Shown here: positions 37,366-49,042 of the stretch, piece after piece
Numbering within the stretch: the stretch's first letter is position 1
Layout: each line of letters opens with the position of its first letter
NCBI RefSeq assembly: GCF_016086655.4
Contig: NC_052135.2
Location: 19,868,363 to 19,932,362 of the forward strand
Direction of reading: 5' to 3'
DNA from: Lepeophtheirus salmonis
Taxonomy: Eukaryota > Arthropoda > Copepoda > Siphonostomatoida > Caligidae
DNA: 64,000 nt
The notes under the pieces: generated by a model
What the model was told of the DNA's origin: nothing
Databases searched by the model: none
What the model saw: the letters and a program-made list of their open reading frames with translations, nothing else
Position numbers and translations under genes: made by a program

Positions 37366-39099
37366 GACTTGAAAACAAAAAAACTAACCCAGGAACATTT
37401 TTAAAAATGAGAAGAATAAGAATTTATAATATATTGGTCAGCCAGGCCTACAGGTCATTATTTCTTCTTAAAAAATAAAAACTTTAAATTTCATTATATT
37501 TATTATTTGAAACAGGATCTCGATACTACCCGGGATCTGATCCTACATTATAAATCAACAGTGTAACTTTTCGTCTTTCACGTAATAGTGACTACTTTAA
37601 TCTTACTATAATTATTCTTTAATTCTTCAATAGATAATATATAACAGTTTTAGAAAGTAAAAAACGCTTTTTAGGTTTCAACTATCAAAAGTATCACAAT
37701 CCTCTAATATGAAATTTTTTACAACTATAATCATAGTCTATATATATGTATACGAGTATACTTGATATGTAAGGTATTAACTATGAAAATAAATTGTTTT
37801 CTGCATGCATGTTGTTTGAAAACAACCATCAAAATTGGATGTGGCTCACAGGCAACCATAATACAATGATTGCCCTATCACCACAATGACTCCATTTGAA
37901 GAAAAAAATCGATTAATCAAATTATAGCAGTATATATATAACTTCTTCTATTATACTATATTATATTCGTTGGATATGTTGATATTATTATAATATAATT
38001 ACGACAACAAAAGAACGTTTTTTTGTCTTCATTGACATTTCCATTGATTTTATTACAAGAATAGTAAGCATAAGTATATTAGTATTAATGTGCAAACATT
38101 TCCAATGCATAAACATGCAAAATAAAGGTTAATAATAAGTATCAACGTTGCAATGACTTTGGTGGTCCTATAAAAATATATTATGTACTATATTAAAAGA
38201 TATATTAAAAGAGTTCGGAATTGAGTTGCAATTAAGTTTTATTAGAAATTGAATCAAAGTAAAAAGATTCATGACACCATAGAACTAGAATCCAATTAAA
38301 AAATCTAAAAATTTCAAACATTAATCGGACTTGAATAAGAGTAAAGGCTTTCGACTCACAAGACTGTTTTATCTATACAATCTACAAATTAACACCCTAT
38401 TTTATTATCAACTCTCGATTTGGCAACTTCTTTTGTTCATTAGCCCATAATTGATAACCTGTCACATAGGTAAGTGACATTGTCTTAAACTACATATCCT
38501 ATTTGCATACTTTATTTTTACTAAGTTTTCTCCTTTTTTAGTACACCATATATTCTACAGAATCTTTGTTCCAATATTTAAAAGACTTCAGTCTGATTTT
38601 TTTCATGGTCATTGTGCTTTTAATCATAAAGAGACGTTGTAATATATATTTTTTATTATATAATTGCAAATTTATTTTAACATATTTGAATAATATTTCA
38701 AGTTATTTTTTGTTCTATAAAAAGTTAAAATCTTGAATTTAATAGGTCATGAATGTAATACGTCTGAAAATCAAGGATGCACATATTTGGTGAAGAAAGT
38801 TCATGAATAGATATTGTTCTCAACTGTACAAAATATATCTATACAAAAAATAATCTTCATAATTTCATTATTTTTACCTTCGTCGTTAAAGGGTTAATAG
38901 TATTCTGAACGTTGATTGGATGAGCTCGAATTATCTCTTGTTAATCTTTGCACAAATTCTATCAATATGTAAATGAACATAAGTGTAATTGTAATTGGTA
39001 TAATGAGCTAACTACCAATTAATTTTGGGCCTTTTATTCTCTTTTTATTTAATAGGTTCATTTTTTTATATTTACATTTCATGATATGTAATCTTCTCT
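37366..39099. other. unassigned AT-rich DNA
   Basis: Nothing recognisable. Confidence 0.55.
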
Positions 39100-39142
39100 T
39101 CTCCAAAAAATTCTTCAAATTGTCAAGATTACCATGTTGAGT
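39100..39142 (+). repeat. SINE-like dispersed repeat, 3' end only
   Basis: CCAAAAAATTCTTCAAATTG then TCAAGATTACCATG is the terminal ~40 bp of the family; nothing upstream matches. A severely 5'-truncated copy. Confidence 0.5.
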
Positions 39143-40211
39143 TTCGATTTAGCACACTGGCAGTTCATATTTTCTAAAACTCTAAATTGATAAAGGCATT
39201 GAATATCTCTTCTCACTTCTTGTTATCTTACATCTTTTTTAAATCTTGAATCGAACTCATAAACAGCTCCGGTACCTTGGAGGTAAATACATATGTACTA
39301 ATCAGACTTCTTCTAAATGGAATTACCACATTTTGTTTTCCCTTAAAACCGAATCAGTTAAATTGCCAATACTATGTACGTTAATTGTATTGATAGTGTT
39401 TAAATATAAGTATGTATATGTATCATACATGGTTTAGGTCTGTGGTATTCCAATGCAAAAATAAAAATAGGGGGAAATTGTTAATAGCTTATAAATTTTT
39501 TATTCATTAGGTATAGAGAGAGAAATCTTTTAATAATCACTTACGATTCATTATGAATTACATGCAATTATAAAACATGAAACCTCATTAAATTACCAGG
39601 AATTATGTATGAATCTATATATTCAAAAATTAACTAACAGATAGTAATTTAATATATATATATATATGTAGAATACAGGATGACTCATGTGTTTATGAAC
39701 GACCAAAAAGGAATGAAACACATACATGGTTGTCCTTACAAAAATATAACTTTATCAAAGCTTCTTTAGCAGGCTCAAAATGATATATTTTGGGAAATTT
39801 TACTCAATGTAATATCATTTGGCCTTAGTTACAGCAGTCGGAATGGATGATGCCCTCTGTATTGTTGGCCTACGCAGCTTCATCTTGGCGTTTAGATAAC
39901 CAAGATTTTTGGGACGGGGTACAAAATACCTCCCTCTTTAGAAAGGGATATATTCTTAATATATAAATATCAATGATAATATTGTCTAAATTGTAGTGAG
40001 CGAAAAACTCCTGCCCAAGTGATTGTAATACAAAAAATGGTAAGAACGTAAGAAATTTTCAAAATATGGAGGAACAATTAATAAGAATATTCAATTTTGC
40101 GGTGATTATCAAATATTTTTGATCACCGCTATTTAGCCAATATTCAATCCCTATCCATTACTAGAATTGTATTAAATATAAACAGCTAGTAAATAAAATA
40201 AATCAAAAATG
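39143..40211. other. unassigned DNA with a TA microsatellite and a possible mariner end
   Basis: A short (TA)n run lies at about 39,650-39,667. TACAGGATGACTCATGTGTT at about 39,674 looks like a Tc1/mariner end, and the next 250 bp is somewhat less AT-rich, but I find neither a partner TIR nor a clear transposase motif. An imperfect hairpin (GCGGTGAT ... ATCACCGC) lies at 40,096-40,126. Confidence 0.35.
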
Positions 40212-40430
40212 AACATGGTAACCCTAACGATTGGAACAATGTTTTTGAAAAGAGTAGCTTAGTTGTCATGATTTTTTATAAGATTAACTGCAATCAGCTG
40301 TGAGAGAAAGGAAATTAAAAACAAAAATCCTAATCTGTATCTAGCAAGGACATAAACAAGAAAGACTCAAATGTCGATCCTCAAGCATAATCTGAGTTCA
40401 ACAAGAACTTACATTTATAACTAACTCCCT
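40212..40430 (-). repeat. SINE-like dispersed repeat, copy 5
   Basis: Inverted, near full-length copy. GTAACCCTAACGATTGGAAC at one end, then GTAGCTTAGTTGTCATGATT, and CGATCCTCAAGCATAATCTG near the other end agree with copies 2 and 4. Confidence 0.65.
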
Positions 40431-41092
40431 AAGGGCTCATCCATACTGCTTGCCGTCTTTCATGAGCATACAAACTAATGACTTCATTTATATTTAAATG
40501 TTCCCACAAGAATTAAAGAATCATAGTAACAGCGCTCTGAAAAAAAAAACCTTTTCAGATTGTCTGTTAGAAAAAAATATCACACGGGTCAATTTCATAT
40601 TTTATAGAACTCCATCTATTACATATGAATCTAAGAAAGATGATGGCTACATTTTCTCGCTCCGTATGAGAAAACATTTTCTCTATACTGCACTTTTGTA
40701 CTATGTTCATGGTATAGTTGTGTTTATCCTTTGGTATGAGTTTGAACATTCATTAGATTGGATCTAGAGAAATGCTTCAGCTGAAGTGTTTGCTATTTAT
40801 TTGTAAAACCAACCGTTCCCACAGTTTTGATCTTTCAAATATACATGAATCACCCTTTACACACAAGTACATAATAGTATCGATTATTGTTATTCATGTG
40901 TTATGTGAGTAGTCCAGAGAATAATTAACCATCATGTATTATTAGTTTTTATTAATATTTAGTAAAGGGTTCCATAATTTATATAGAAAATCCCTAGAAT
41001 TAATATTTTTTATTCGACAGTATAAATTAAATGTTTTTTGTACTTTTTAGAGACATAGTGCTAATTAGGGACATTTAGTGCATATAAGTACA
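40431..41092. other. unassigned AT-rich DNA
   Basis: No gene recognised. The 89-codon frame at 40,498-40,767 starts at ATG but is aromatic-rich and matches nothing I know. Confidence 0.45.
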
Positions 41093-42600
41093 CTGTACAT
41101 TGATATGTGTATATGTATGTAATAGCATTGGCCTACAACTAATGAACCTTTGAAATAATCGAATCTTGTAGAGGTTTACGGAAGGTGAACATCTTAGCAT
41201 CGAATGGACAACCAATAGGGTATCAAGAGGTAATTGGGTACGATTAAATATGATGTTCAACAAACAGCTCCAAAAAATACGTCCTTTATTTCTACAAAAA
41301 TGTAGTGATTTATATAACTTGAGAATTGTTCCACTTGTACACAGAGACCTTCATTCCTTCTCTAGCAGAATTTGCAATGATACAAGAAGATGCATGGTTT
41401 AAGGGTATCTTCTATAAAAATTATATTCCTACTTTAAAGCGTCCAAAGTATAAATTAGGTGGTGAACTCAGCCTTTCATCTAGTTTAATTCCAAAATGTT
41501 ACAAAAAGGTTGTGGAGGAATTAATTGTATACCCGTTGAGAGACTGGAGGGCGAATTTCACGTCCTCGAAATATTATGAATGGATCCAAATGGGAAACCC
41601 CTTCACTAATCGGGATTTGGAAGTTTTTTCGCCACTTCTAGCGTCTATTCAGAGAATTGTTTTGGAAAGGAAGGCATACTCATCATTAAGATTCAACAAT
41701 TGATAATATGATTTTTTAGTTATCATGGCTTAAGTCAGGAATCTATCTTTTGACGTGTGAGATTCCGTCTTCCTCTTGAAAGGTCTCTTGAATATTTTAC
41801 TCCTTCGAAACCATGGTTTTTAAAACTGAGCTTTTGCCAAAATTCATCGGTGCAAGTGAAGTCTGGTCAAATAAATATATGGTACTACTCGATCTTTCTC
41901 CTTCATAGGAACAAAGAATTTACCGATAAATTTCTGGAATTTCAGACAGGACCAAATTTACGGCAGAATTCAAACTTCCACTGACGATATCAAATTTTAT
42001 TATCCGTGCAAAGACTATGGTCATTTGTTCAACTCTACGCTACACGCTTTTGCCGATTTCCCAGTTTTGAGAGTAGTCAAATATTTGATCCAATTCAACC
42101 TTTGTGTGACAGAAGATAATTATTCTAACTTAATAAAGGTAAATATATAATTTGGAGGTTATAAGAGAAATACAAATACTTCTCCTGTTCAGAAAGCCGT
42201 GGAATTTGCTGCGTTAAATATTCAATCATTGATTGCTAAAAAGTTAACTATTGACTCTCCATTTCATGAAGAAGAATTAAGAGCTGTAATGATAAGCACA
42301 GTGCTCGATATTGAGCACTTTATTTCAAAATCCACCTATCATCATCTTCATCGTGGGGATGGGTCGGAAATATCATCAAATTTGTTCCTTAGAGGTCCGT
42401 GCAATATTTTAATCTCATCAAGTCAATGATAACAGGATAATGTCGATTTTTATTAGCCTTAGCTGATGTTTAGAATTTTTTTAAATATTATATCAGGTTA
42501 TTTTACTTCAGGACATTAAATATGAACTATAATGTTCATTTATGTTGTTTTTTTAAACATAATTGTCCTGTGGCTTTTTATTTAGTTTGATCTACTTTTA
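41093..42600 (+). mobile_element. non-LTR retrotransposon 3' part, left inverted arm
   Basis: Plus-strand remnant of a reverse-transcriptase C-terminal region, pairing as an inverted duplicate with 45,655-47,154. Open segments in shifting frames are: HLSIEWTTNRVSRGNWVRLN (41,190-41,250), DAWFKGIFYKNYIPTLKRPK on to VFSPLLASIQRIVL (41,380-41,660), RFRLPLERSLEYFTPSKPWF (41,758-), and YYPCKDYGHLFNSTLHAFAD (about 42,000-42,060). Combined with the other arm, the last one fits the C-x2-C...H-x4-C knuckle of LINE proteins. A frame at 42,199-42,429 opens downstream. The copy has frameshifts and stops throughout. It lacks the endonuclease and the catalytic polymerase core. Confidence 0.65.
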
Positions 42601-42849
42601 TCTTTGTGTGTATTCATTATTTACGATTCAAAAGCAACACATAGACTCATATATTAATGTCCAATTAATTTTTTTTTACTATAACTGATTAATCTACCAT
42701 GGACTTTATAAGATATGACTTTTGAATGTTTTATAGATTTTTCTAGTCGATAATCTGAAGATTTTTTTTTTGCAAAGTTGATATCACAGTTTTGAAAGAG
42801 AGTACATCTACATATAAAGTAATCATGTGTTCTCAAGAAAAAGAAAAAG
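42601..42849. other. spacer between retrotransposon arms, left
   Basis: AT-rich with no recognised feature. The minus-strand frame 42,654-42,920 is low complexity. Confidence 0.5.
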
Positions 42850-43070
42850 TAAAATAGAGGAGCTGGGGGGATATGAGGGCAAGCCCTTGTTGTACTCAGA
42901 GTATAATTGAGAATCGCCATCGGAGTAATTCCTCCCTCCCTAAAGTTATAGATAAGGAGTAGGATTTGTGTTTATTTCGTTTCTTCTTTTCTTCTTGTAG
43001 ATTAAAAAAAAGTGTTGTGACAGCTAAGCTACTATTCTAGAAACATTTTTAAATTGAAATTGTAGAGGGA
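42850..43070 (+). repeat. SINE-like dispersed repeat, copy 6
   Basis: GTATAATTGAGAATCGCCAT, GGAGTAGGATTTGTGTTTAT and TGTGACAGCTAAGCTACTAT correspond in order to the three conserved blocks of copy 1. It lies in the spacer between the two retrotransposon arms. Confidence 0.65.
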
Positions 43071-44039
43071 TATTTAATACTTGGAAAAAAATTCAAGAAC
43101 CGATTTATAGGTCAAGACTGCATGTGAGACGGGGCTGATATTATGTGATACATATTACAACATGAATTTAAATTAAGAAACTCGATAACAACAACGTGAC
43201 TGTGGGACTAAAGTGTTGTAAAAAGTAATTTTTTGAAGCACACACGTTTTATAATGCGACTAAACCAAAATGAAACAAAATTCCTCATCCCCAACAAAAT
43301 AATCCCTTAAATTTTTTTACATGACAAATCTTAATTTTTTTTTTTTTCAAATCTATTGTTTTTCTTGATAATTGTGAATGTGATTATTTATAGATTCATT
43401 TTCAAACTGATTTCTTTTCCATATTTCTAAGTACTACAATATAATCATTAGTCCGTATCTTGGCAATTTTGTTATTAGCCCTTAAGATTAATATACATTT
43501 ATTTGCCTTTGGATTGAGATGGTGTGTTCCTGATAGATATTACCTTGAAAAGCATAAGCATAATCTTTATAACTCAGAATTTTTGTTTTCATGATCTACA
43601 GACAGCAACATTTTATGGTATTTTGAAAGATTAATAAATTTTCAACTATTTTTTTAATCAAAAACTTCTAAAATAACTTATAAATACCATTTTTTTAGTT
43701 ACTCATTTTTTTATGCAACTGTATCTCTTTTCACAAAAACAAAGGATAATTTTTATCAATGTCATCTAAAATGAGGAATTTATTTCAAAAAAAATGTCTA
43801 TTGTTATCATTTGTTCTAATTAGAGGGCATTATCTCCAAGAAAGTGATTTTGGAAAAGTAAATGGCTTAGGTTGAAATATGGCTCCTAATTGTACAAAAA
43901 ACATTTCAGAAAAGTTTGAACATTTTAGTAAAATATTTAAAGGTAGCTCAACGGTCCTAAAGTTTTGAAAATTTACATTGTTAAAGAAAAAACAAGTATT
44001 TTCTTAAATACTGTCCATATACTTAAGATTAAAGCTTTT
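43071..44039. other. unassigned AT-rich spacer
   Basis: A short repeat at 43,935-43,985 (AAAGGTAGCTCAACGGTCCT then AAAGTTTTGAAAATT) recurs at 63,073-63,120 and partly at 63,470. Otherwise nothing. Confidence 0.5.
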
Positions 44040-44710
44040 TTTTGTTAAAACAATAAATTGAGCTTACTAAATGTTCAACTAAATATATTTTATAATCATT
44101 TTAACAATTTACATGTTCAAAATAACGTCAATTAAAGGTGATTGAAATTTAACTCATGACCCTATTTTGATTTCTTTTGCATATTATAACCCTTTTGTTG
44201 AACTGATCAACATGAAAATTGCAATTACGCTTAAATCATATTAAAGTCAATCCAAAAATTTAAATTTTTAATAACCATTGGCCTTGATTACCTTTTAAGT
44301 AATTGTTATTTATTTGATATATCATCGAGAAAAATGAATAAAAATGTATCCACATGATTTTTTTTGTGTGTACCATCTTTAACTAGGGTTACTTAGATTT
44401 TTATTGCTGGTTTTATGTGTTAAAATTGAATTCACTGGTCAATTTCCATGAAAAAGTCATAACAATGTCACTAAGCCTATGGTAATTTAAAATTTAATTT
44501 TTTTTGTTGAATATGATATGATCTAAACGTAATTACAAATTTTTATATTTATTAGTCCAATAGTTGGGTTACAATATACTAAAGAAATAAAAAAGGGTCA
44601 TGAGCTAAATTTCAATAAACTTCAATTGACGTAATTGAAATAATTATAAAATATATTTTATTGTAAATTTAATAAGGTCAAATTATTGTTTTTTACAAAA
44701 TATATTAATA
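44040..44710. repeat. foldback inverted repeat, ~230 bp arms
   Basis: The left arm (44,040-44,290) and the reverse complement of the right arm (44,460-44,710) agree block by block: AAATATATTTTATAAT, AACGTCAATTAAAGGTGATT versus TACGTCAATTGAAGTTTATT, GAAATTTAACTCATGACCCT versus GAAATTTAGCTCATGACCCT, and AACCATTGGCCTTGATTA versus TTACCATAGGCTTAGTGA. The loop is only ~170 bp. No coding capacity. This could be a foldback MITE or an inverted duplication. It lies close to the centre of the larger inverted pair 41,093-47,154. Confidence 0.75.
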
Positions 44711-45654
44711 TTTAGGTCTTCCAAGTTCAAAATAATACTAAATCATGTTGATGTAGAAATATATATATATTTTTTTAAAAACAAACCGTACACCACTAAA
44801 CAAGACATTTCGGGTCAAAAAGGTCATTTTTATCTTTTCCGAGGTACAATAATTCATAAACGCTCCCCCTCAATGAAGGCCCAAAAGAGTTAAAAATTTA
44901 TCGATTTGTGCAATGAATAATTATATTTTTTTTACCGATACAATAAAAATTTATTTATTTTGTTTTATGAATTTATTTTAATGCTTAAGAAGTGATTCAT
45001 TTAAAAAAAAAAAAGCCAAATTAATAGTTAATCAAAATTTGTATTTTATTTTTAATAATTTTCTTTTAACAAAAAAAAAAATATCTAGAAAAATTAATAA
45101 ATTTTGACCGATAACCAATTTTTGCAAATAGCCTACAATCAGCCAATTTAATTCCCATATCAATATGGTTACTAAGTTATATTATAAATATACATTATAG
45201 GCTTGATAGACTTTTACTGATCCCATTAAGCTTATAGATGACAATGGTCAGATCCAGTTTGCAAATTGCCAAAACTGGAATCACGAAACACCAACGTCCC
45301 ATTTCCTATAAGAATAGGACCACATATAAAAGTTGAACGACAGATTGAAACGACCCCTTTTAAACGATAGATTGTAACAACCCCTTTTAAACGACGGTGG
45401 ATATCAAAATTGATTGCCATTTTTTTTTTTTAATATTTTTATCTTTAAAGATGTTACGTTTTGAAAAAGATGATGGACTTTGGACTTCCGTCAAAATGTT
45501 TTCTTGTATAAAATGGGCAAAATTCTCTATAATTCCTATTGTGCTAGATTGTGTTATATCTGCCTACATGCATTGACACTCCTAATAAGTTTTTTTTTTT
45601 TTTTAATAATTTAGTCATATTCGACAATACAAACAGTGTATGTAAATAAACATT
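44711..45654. other. spacer between retrotransposon arms, right
   Basis: AT-rich; no gene recognised. A small local direct repeat (ACGACAGATTGAAACGACCC, then ACGATAGATTGTAACAACCC) occurs at 45,337-45,392. The 62-codon frame across it reads it as a repeated peptide and is probably not real. Confidence 0.5.
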
Positions 45655-47154
45655 AAGGTAGATCATATAAATAAAAGTAATTGGACAATTACGTTTAAAA
45701 AAACATAAATGAACATTATAGTTCATATTTAATGTCCTGAAGTAAAATAACCTGATATAATATTTAAAAAAGTCTAAACATCAGCTAAAGTTAATACATA
45801 ATGGCGATATCTTTATATCATTGACGATAAAATTTATATCATTGACTGATGAGAGAAGATAATGAAAGAGGGATTTTGATGGAATGTTCTGAATATCGAT
45901 AATGCTGCGTTTATCGTTATAGCTCTTAATTCTTCTACATGTAATATAGAGGCAATAGTTATTTATTTAAGTAATCAATAATTTAATATACCAAACTCCA
46001 CGGCTTTGTTGCCAGGATAATAATTATTATTTTTCTTATAAGCTCAAAATAATATATTTGCCTTCATTAAATATCTTTTGTAAAACAAATGTGGAATTGG
46101 ATAAAATATTTGACTACGTTCAAAACTGGGCAATCCGCAAAAGAGTTCAGGGTAGAGTTGAATGTAAAACGGCAGTCTTTGCATTGATAATAATATTTGG
46201 ATATTGTCTGTGGAAATTTGATATTGTGCTGTAAATTTGGTCCCATGTAAAATTCCAGAAACTGATCGTTGAATTCTTCGTTCCCATGAAGGAGGAAGAT
46301 CGAGGAGTAACATAATTTATCTGAAACAGACTTCACTTACACCGACAAATTTTGGTAAAAGCTCATTTTTAAACCCCATGGTTTGGAAGGGGTAAAATAT
46401 TTAAGAGACCTCTCAAGAGGAAGATAGAATCCCACTCCCCAAGAGATAGATTCTGGATGTTAAGTCATGATAACTTAAAATTTTATGATGGTGAGCAATC
46501 TTCTCCCGAACTTATAAAAAAACTATTTTAGTCCTATTTTCGTGAGTTATATCAATTGTTGAATCTGAATGATAAATAGGACTTCCTTTACATAAAATTC
46601 TCTGAATCGACGCTAAAAATGGTGAAAAAACTTCCAAATCCCGATTAGTTGGAGGTATTTCCATTTGGATCTGTTAATAATATTTCGAGGACCTGAAATG
46701 CACCCTCCAGTCTCTCAACAGCTATACAACTAATTCCTCCACAACCTTTTTATAACATTTTGGAATTATACGAGATAAAAGGAAAAGCCAACACCTAATT
46801 TATACTTTAGACCCTTTAAGGCAGGAATATAATTGTTTATGAAAGAAACCCTTAAACCATGCATCTTCTTACATAATTTCAGTTTCTGCTAGAGAAGGAA
46901 TGAGAGGTCTTTGTATAATACAAGAGGAACAATTCTCATTATTATATAAATCAATGCGTTTTTGTAGAGATAAATGACGCTATTTTTGGATCTGTTTGTT
47001 GAACATCATATTTAATCGTACCCAATTACCTCTTGATACACCATTGGTTGTCCATTCAATACATAAGATATTTACATTCTGCACAGCTCTACCAGTTTCG
47101 ATTATTTGTTCAAAACCAATGCTATTACATACATATACACATATCAATGTACAG
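45655..47154 (-). mobile_element. non-LTR retrotransposon 3' part, right inverted arm
   Basis: Minus-strand homologue of 41,093-42,600, with nucleotide similarity along the arm (for example ATTAAATATGAACTATAATG is identical in both). The best-preserved frame (46,336 down to 46,067) reads CYSSIFLLHGNEEFNDQFLE and then YYYQCKDCRFTFNSTLNSFA plus DCPVL. This supplies the C-x2-C and final Cys that are mutated in the left arm, while the left arm keeps the His. Other frames are interrupted. Similarity stops sharply at 47,154 and blurs near 45,655. The endonuclease relic at 47,420-47,760 lies upstream in the same orientation and may belong to this copy, with the polymerase core deleted. Confidence 0.65.
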
Positions 47155-47419
47155 GAAGGATGGCTGTTTTCGTTTTATTCATTTCCAATCCTGACATTAA
47201 ATTTGTTAAAAAAAGTCAAAAGAACTTTGATCCTATACCGAAGTTGAAATACCAAATTGGCTTGAATCATTAACGGTACCTCATTAGTATATAGGTCAAT
47301 TAGATGCGGAGTCCCACAAAAAGAGACTCCAAATCCCAAATACTTTTTTCAAAATGGGCCTTGTTAGTTCATTGATTTCAGATATAAATAGCAACATTTT
47401 GGAAGTTTAAGCTGATTAT

Positions 47420-47760
47420 TATGAGGAATACACAAAGAATGATTTCTAAAATTTTGTGTTGGTGGACGGATTTGATCTATATGAAGAATTTTTAACCTGC
47501 TTATCAGAAATAAACAATATTAAGGCTAAATCAATTCTTGAAGATCTATCCCCACAGTTCTAAAAATATTATACTCTGGACTGAACTTTTTTGTCAAATC
47601 CACTAAATTAAACTTTTTTATAAGTTCCCTCAATATTGCAGTATTTGGATAAGTGCTCGCTGGCTTATCCAGATCTACATTTGATTTATTTTTCTTAGAA
47701 GGCGTGAATTGAGTCACTTGATTGCATCCTGACATTTCTTGAAATGTTAAATATACCAAT
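47420..47760 (-). pseudogene. APE-type endonuclease domain fragment of a non-LTR retrotransposon
   Basis: The minus-strand frame 47,759-47,526 reads TAILRELIKKFNLVDLTKKF then SPEYNIF, like the A.L.ELI..FNLVD.WR..NP..YTW block of LINE endonucleases. A frame step then gives SSRIDLALI (47,521-47,544), matching the conserved SRIDL.L(I)S motif, followed by FISDKQVKNSSYRSNPSTNT and a decayed S(D)HS-like end near 47,425. Known role: nicking of target DNA to prime reverse transcription. The N-terminal catalytic half is missing, and stops and a frameshift are present. Inactive. Confidence 0.6.
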
Positions 47761-47811
47761 TAATTGTCAATATATACGCATAGCATCTTGCAAAACTAAT
47801 AATGATATTCA

Positions 47812-48566
47812 TCATAATTTCTCACCAACAGGCTTGTCAAAAACTACATAATTGTAACCAGAAGTACTTGATTGAGGCTGTTGGACATATTTTTCATCTT
47901 GTTCAAATTTTAAATCATCCCATTCAGAATTGGTGTATGTTTTAGGCACTAGATAGTGTCTTATTTCTTCAATGGATAATTTTTTCTTGGACATCCTTGC
48001 ACAATAACAGATTGAATCTGAATTACTTGTTCCGAAAAATCTATGTTTATATTTACAAAAGGAAGTTACACAATTTCTTTCAAAAGTTGTCTATTCATGT
48101 CTGACCTTGCTTGAGACTTTCCATACACAAATGTAGAACAAAAACATTCTTTGAAATAATTGGGTATCAAATATCATACCCACGTCTGTGTAGGTAGTGT
48201 TCACTATATCAAAGAAAGGATTACTCATTTGAATTTTGTTTTTGTAGTTACTAAAATTAATTAGGAGAATTCAAGAAATTGTGAAAAAATATAATTATGA
48301 TGTTTCCCACAATATTTCATTGAATCCCAAATGGTTATCAAAAATGATATCGTCGTTCTAGCGTTAATATGACGACCCAAGTTTTCAAATTTAAATGAAG
48401 TTTGGAGATACCAACACAATATTTTCATGTTATGTCCAATGTTCAGTTGGTTTTGTAAAACTTCTAAGAGAGCAGGTTTGTCTCTTTCTTTAGTAATATT
48501 CTTTCGCAAGTAATAATTTTTACAAAGATGAGCTCTCACGACATTACTATGACTGTCACTTGTCAC
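47812..48566 (-). other. unrecognised coding-like frames upstream of the endonuclease relic
   Basis: Two frames: 48,566-48,261 (101 codons; includes KPALLEVLQNQLNIGHNMKI) and 47,994-47,812 (60 codons from an ATG; MSKKKLSIEEIRHYLVPKTY, later EWDDLKFEQDEKYVQQPQSS). Both are less random than typical chance frames, being acidic/basic mixed and polar. Between them another frame reads CSTFVYGKSQARSDMNRQLL. They lie in the orientation of the retrotransposon and could be its ORF1 or 5' part, or a separate element. No domain recognised. Confidence 0.3.
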
Positions 48567-48984
48567 TGTATAATGGTAGTACAGTATTTAACTTGCAAGT
48601 GCAGACTCCGAACTATAACTCGTATACAAAAATTAGATTCCTAATGTTCTTTACACCAACAAGTTAATTTATTTAACTTTGCATTTTAATTTATTTATTC
48701 TTCTTCCAATAAATTACTCGACGGATTGAATTGGAATGAAACAAAGCAAGGCTAATAGGGATAAAAATGGACGATAGTGGAGTAATATTGTGTTATTATG
48801 TAATACTAAATTATAATTAAGTGTAAATAAATATGTATGAAATTATTTATATAAAAGCTTTTTGATTCAAGCTTCTTTTCCGTCCATTTAAACATTGCAT
48901 TAGGATAATTAAAACCAATCAATAATTTTAAAAGTCTCTCTATATCCCTATATTTTGCTTTACCGAAATATCTGATATATCGTC
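48567..48984. other. unassigned AT-rich DNA
   Basis: Nothing recognisable. Confidence 0.55.
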
Positions 48985-49042
48985 ATGACAGCTGAACTGC
49001 TCTCTTATCAAACATTTTTAAAATTTTGAGGATTACCAAATA
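48985..49042 (+). repeat. SINE-like dispersed repeat, 3' end only
   Basis: GTCATGACAGCTGAACTGCT, then TTTTTAAAATTTTGAGGATT ACC, is the 3' ~55 bp of the family. The upstream sequence does not match, so it is 5'-truncated. Confidence 0.55.

Noticed and set aside
39672..39960. Possible Tc1/mariner remnant after TACAGGATGACTCATG
   Set aside because: The end is suggestive, but I could find no matching TIR or convincing transposase motif.
41075..41263. Similar 62- and 83-codon frames at 41,075-41,263 (-) and 46,996-47,247 (+)
   Set aside because: They look conserved between the two arms, but only because the DNA is duplicated. The opposite strand reads HLSIEWTTNRVSRGNWVRLN, which fits the retrotransposon orientation better.
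46044..46313. Alternative minus-strand 89-codon frame over the right retrotransposon arm
   Set aside because: The overlapping frame 46,067-46,336 carries the C-x2-C...C motif conserved with the left arm, so this one is a shifted shadow.
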